Origin: Arabidopsis thaliana | Taxonomy: Eukaryota; Streptophyta; Magnoliopsida; Brassicales; Brassicaceae | DNA: 64,000 nt | Reading direction: 5' to 3' | NCBI RefSeq assembly: GCF_000001735.4 | Contig: NC_003070.9 | Span: 12,084,001-12,148,000 of the forward strand | In this document: one piece after another, positions 60,632-64,000 of the stretch | How positions within the stretch are numbered: position 1 is the first letter of the stretch | Layout: the number at the start of each line of letters is the position of its first letter | The notes under the pieces: model-generated | The model's input: the letters and a program-made list of their open reading frames with translations, nothing else | What the model was told of the DNA's origin: nothing | Database searches by the model: none | Translations under genes and position numbers: made by a program

Positions 60632-62040
60632 ATGGAAGACACAACATTTACCAAAGTGTTCGTTGGAGGATTAGCTTGGGAAACACACAAAGTCTCTCTC
60701 AGGAATTACTTTGAACAGTTTGGTGACATTGTTGAAGCTGTCGTTATCACTGATAAATCTAGTGGTAGATCTAAAGGCTATGGCTTTGTAAGTTTCTTCT
60801 TCTTCTTGTTTCTTTTTACTTTGGAGATTTGTTATAGCTTCAAGCTCACGGGTTCTGTTTTTTTTTTGTAAAGGTTACTTTTTGTGATCCGGAAGCAGCT
60901 CAGAAAGCTTGTGTAGATCCAGCTCCTGTTATTGATGGAAGAAGAGCTAATTGTAATCTTGCTGCTTTTGGTGTTCAGAGATCCAAACCTTCTTCTCCTA
61001 TTCATGGTACTTTTAGGTTTCTGTCTTTTGATACTTTACTTTTGAAAACCCTACATCAAGAGTATATGTAAATCCATGGATCTTGCTGGAATTGTATGTC
61101 TTGAATCACATGTCTCACATATTAGTAGCAAAGTTAGATACTTTATGAATTGTCTTACTTTATTGTTTGAGGTATAGCTTCATCTTGATTCCTTAGTTGA
61201 TTCAGTAAAGCCATTTTCTTGCTCACTAGTCTTTATAATTCTTCTGCAGACTACACTAGTTAGTTAAATCTTCTGGTTAAATATGTTGTGTTTTGTTCTT
61301 GTCTGAAAGCAAATGTTTGAGAGGAGATTCTCATGTTGTTGTGTTATGGCAGGACATGTAGGAGGAAGAGGCATGAAGGTGACTAGCCCTTTCAAGACAC
61401 ACTTTGGGACCGCGGCTACTGCTATTCCTTCCCCACTTCCATTCTCCCACTACACACTTCCTTACACTAATCCTTTTGGGTACTCCACGTTTAATCTCTT
61501 ACTTGATTTTTCTATACTCATCACTCTACTTAGACTGATAAATCCTCTGTTTGGTTTCATTAAACTTTCTTAGGTTCTCTTCATACTCAATGGATTACAA
61601 TTACCCCACGGTATGTATATTGTAAGAGTCTCTCCCTACTCTACTCTTATCTCTTATAGCTTATTGGATTATTGTTTTTACAGCAGAGCTATTACAATGT
61701 TTATGGAGGGGCAACTGCTCAGCATCCAATGTATGGAAGCGGACCAATGACTGGTGTAGCAGCAGCACCAGCAGCAGGGTTCTACCCATATCTCCAGTTT
61801 GCTGAAGGAAATGGACCTGTCACTGGTTATGCTCCCCTCCACTACCCCAACCACATGTTTCACTATTCTGCTCCCGGGGGAAACTACCCGCATCACAATG
61901 GTTCACCAGTGTCTCTTGCACCTTCACCAGTCATACCATCAGGTTAGTTTCTTTATATTTTTTCGTTGTTCATACACAACATGGAAAACTAGAGGTACTG
62001 ATGTTCTCCAGCAGTTTGCTTTGCAGTTCCACAGGCTTGA
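60632..62040 (+). CDS. RNA-binding protein with one N-terminal RRM (RBM24/ARP1-like)
   Basis: Six exons: 60632-60787, 60874-61006, 61353-61479, 61574-61610, 61684-61942, 62015-62040, giving 245 residues. The single RRM covers residues ~8-85, with RNP2 KVFVGGL and RNP1 KGYGFVTF, split by intron 1 right after GYGF. The remainder is rich in Gly, Pro, Tyr and His, low-complexity like other plant members, which bind RNA in nucleus and cytoplasm. Acceptors of exons 5 and 6 are tandem CAGCAG. A second possible last exon lies at 62882-62928 and would give 252 residues. Targets are not predictable. Recalled as At1g33470. Confidence 0.92.
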
Positions 62041-62537
62041 CCATGAAGGCTCGTGGTTCATAGTTCCATGATGCTATGTAGGGGACCAATTCATTTAAAT
62101 CCTTAAGGCAAAGCTTTGTTTACTACTTTCATCCACATGCCTCTGAAGTTTCACAAGACCTGTGGCCTAACCATGGTTGCCCTTTTCCCTTTATGCTTCT
62201 AACCCATTAGACAAAGAAGCCCATAATTTGGAGTTTGGGCGTCTTTGCAAGTTCTAGTTAAGTCTCACATAGGGGTTTAACTAGGACCATCTTCATACAC
62301 ATTACTCATCTTTTCATTTTATTCATTGCATTACCTGCTTTCTGAACGAAGGTTTCGTTCAAGATAGCTTGTTCGAGCTGTAGAAGTAAACAGTTACCGT
62401 CTTTTGCACAGTGCCTCGCAAAGGCAAGCAATTTTGTAGAAAAACTTAAAAACTTAGGATTGGCTGATCAACAAGAAAGGAAATAAGGATTTCCCGGGAA
62501 AGGCACAAGAAGTGAATTGCCACCACCTGGAAGTGTT

Positions 62538-62571
62538 GAAGTAGTGTGTGCAAAGGTGTGCACACTACTTC
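62538..62571. other. Short strong hairpin in the 3' region of the RRM gene
   Basis: GAAGTAGTGTG pairs perfectly with CACACTACTTC, with TGCA repeated on both sides of a short loop. Located in the last intron or 3' UTR, depending on which terminal exon is used. The surrounding 62041-62881 has no coding frame. Confidence 0.6.
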
Positions 62572-62881
62572 ACGCTATATCCATTTTAATGTGCAGTCTT
62601 AGGATTATTAGATCTAGGACCATGTTGTTACACATTGTCTTGTAGTAGAACGCTAGAACATAAACTTCCTTTGAGGATAAAGGAATTGCTAACACATGTA
62701 TATTCTCGGTGGCTAAGCTTTGGAGTTATAGCCACACTTGAGCTAACTTAGATTAAGATCATTTTTAAGATTCAAAATTTAGATTGCTCATCATATCTTG
62801 AACCAACCCCACTAATGGATTGTGGGGTTCTTGCATTTGCATGTATTTTTGCCTCTTGGGAGATATTTTGGTTCCCTTTAG

Positions 62882-62928
62882 GTTCTTCTCATAACAATCA
62901 ACCAAACCAGTTGACCAACCATGGTTAG
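62882..62928 (+). CDS. Alternative terminal exon of the RRM gene
   Basis: Preceded by a pyrimidine-rich tract and acceptor CCCTTTAG (62874-62881), in the right phase to join exon 5 (ending 62942 minus 1000, that is 61942, phase 1). It encodes GSSHNNQPNQLTNHG then a stop at 62926-62928. Joined this way the protein has 252 residues. The Gln/Asn-rich end suits this protein family. Confidence 0.5.
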
Positions 62929-63422
62929 GAATTTCAGGTGAGAGGTATTCATCACCTCTTTATCTCTCTTTTGTACTTCTTTCCTCTATTTCTTCAAGAC
63001 TAAAAACTCTCTTTTTATGTAATTTGTTGTTATATCTTGTAAGCTGTGTGTTTCTGATTCTATGTAAGAAAACTAAAAGCTTTCAGTTTCCATCCTCGGT
63101 GGTTGGAAAATGAAACTGTGATTGCAATATTTTACTTTGATCTGATATATAATCCTCTTGTATGAGGTTATGACAATGTCTCCTACTATATGAATCCCTA
63201 CTTTCATTATCTTGATGCCAAGAGGCCTTACTACAATCATTCAGCAACAGACTGGTTTTTATGTACAACTATAAGAACAAAATCATCATATTATACACAA
63301 ACCAACGTAGGAACTTGAGACCTATACCTAATATACAATCAACAATGCTGCAGAATATTTCAAACTGCAATCTCTACAACATAACTGCAGAAGAGGAAAA
63401 TGCATATGGAAGAATAAATAGA

Positions 63423-64000
63423 TCAAGAACGTGTACACTCAATGCCATGACAAATAGCCAACCAAACACCAAGCAGCGTTAAGCAAATAGCTATATCAAT
63501 GGCAAGAACAATCTTCACTTGACGCCGCCACTTCCTCTCAATGCTCTGAGAGCCACCAGATCGTCCCCTTCTTGGAACATACGTTGCTGATTCAGATGAA
63601 GCATTAGAACATTCTGTTACGTTTCCTCTATCATTTGATTTTCGGTGTTCCTCTATCTCAATACCTCTTAGTGAGTGCGCATGATCTCTCCCTTTCTTCT
63701 TATCTTGCTTGTTGGATCTTCCTAAAAGAGGAGCTTTGGAGTTAGATGCGTAGCTTTGTTCAGCACCATCAATGGAAGGTGATGATAATGGAAGACAAGT
63801 GTGATCAAACTCTAATGAAGCTATGAGTCTTCGGACAATTTGGTCTTGAACATTGCTAAAACTGATACTACCAGAGAAACTTCCTCTAGAATTCTTCTTA
63901 TTAGCTTCTTTTAACTCATCTCTCAGTTTTTCAAGAAAATCAAGAACGCTAGATTTCTTGAAAACATCATCAACAATGGCGAAATAAACGAAGTCATCTT
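63423..64000 (-). CDS. Phytolongin (SNARE-like longin-domain protein), C-terminal part
   Basis: Minus-strand frame open from the window edge (64000) to the stop at 63423, 192 codons, single exon as far as seen. The start lies outside. It begins inside a longin domain ([25 protein letters not shown]), passes through a polar linker where other VAMPs have a SNARE motif, and ends with a basic patch ([11 protein letters not shown]) and one C-terminal membrane helix ([18 protein letters not shown]). Lack of heptad SNARE structure is the hallmark of plant phytolongins (Phyl), which sit on endomembranes and lack a fusion SNARE. Recalled as At1g33475. Confidence 0.85.

Overview
This window is plant nuclear DNA. 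Genes are split by short GT-AG introns, intergenic DNA is AT-rich and carries Helitron, SINE, copia and Mutator-like remains, and the protein families are plant-specific (PPR, NPF transporter, phytolongin, MS1/MMD1-type PHD). Exon chains reconstructed by hand give proteins of 257, 374, 538, 656, 1237, 798, 697, 395, 601 and 245 residues. From memory, order, orientation and lengths match Arabidopsis thaliana chromosome 1 from about At1g33330 to At1g33475. Locus numbers are recalled, not looked up.

Layout. 1-8100: organellar release-factor-like protein (+), ANTH clathrin adaptor (+), a small-heat-shock-protein relic and an intronless PPR gene (-) whose leader carries a ~109 bp GA tract. 8111-11789: mitochondrial ClpX (+, 15 exons). 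12-15.7 kb: a graveyard holding a broken wound-responsive (DUF3774) gene, a tRNA-derived SINE, a small Helitron, a kinase N-terminal scrap and a copia RNase H scrap. 15.7-34.8 kb: three long genes on the minus strand, a DEAH RNA helicase (FAS4, DHX37/Dhr1-like), a TPR-MYND-SET protein and nucleoporin NUP160/SAR1. 35.5-36.6 kb: a VPS9A-like pseudogene that keeps its introns. 37-46.3 kb: PHD-finger protein, beta-1,3-galactosyltransferase (KNS4/UPEX1) and NPF4.4/NRT1.13, all minus. 46.3-54.8 kb: gene-free DNA with repeats and a second Helitron of the same family. 54.9-59.2 kb: a complete Mutator-like element with ~329 bp terminal inverted repeats, an intact MudrA-type transposase gene and a second, convergent gene for a GRF zinc-finger/coiled-coil/membrane-anchor protein. 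60.6-62.9 kb: RRM protein (+) with two possible last exons. 63.4 kb to the end: the C-terminal part of a phytolongin (-).

The host genes are housekeeping or developmental and do not form a pathway. Several concern organelles (release factor, PPR, ClpX) or the nucleus (helicase, NUP160, PHD, SET). The most unusual object is the two-gene Mutator-like element. The other notable features are three multi-exon or frameshifted relic genes, a paired set of Helitron and SINE copies, and local splicing oddities: a GC-AG intron, NAGNAG acceptors and an alternative last exon.
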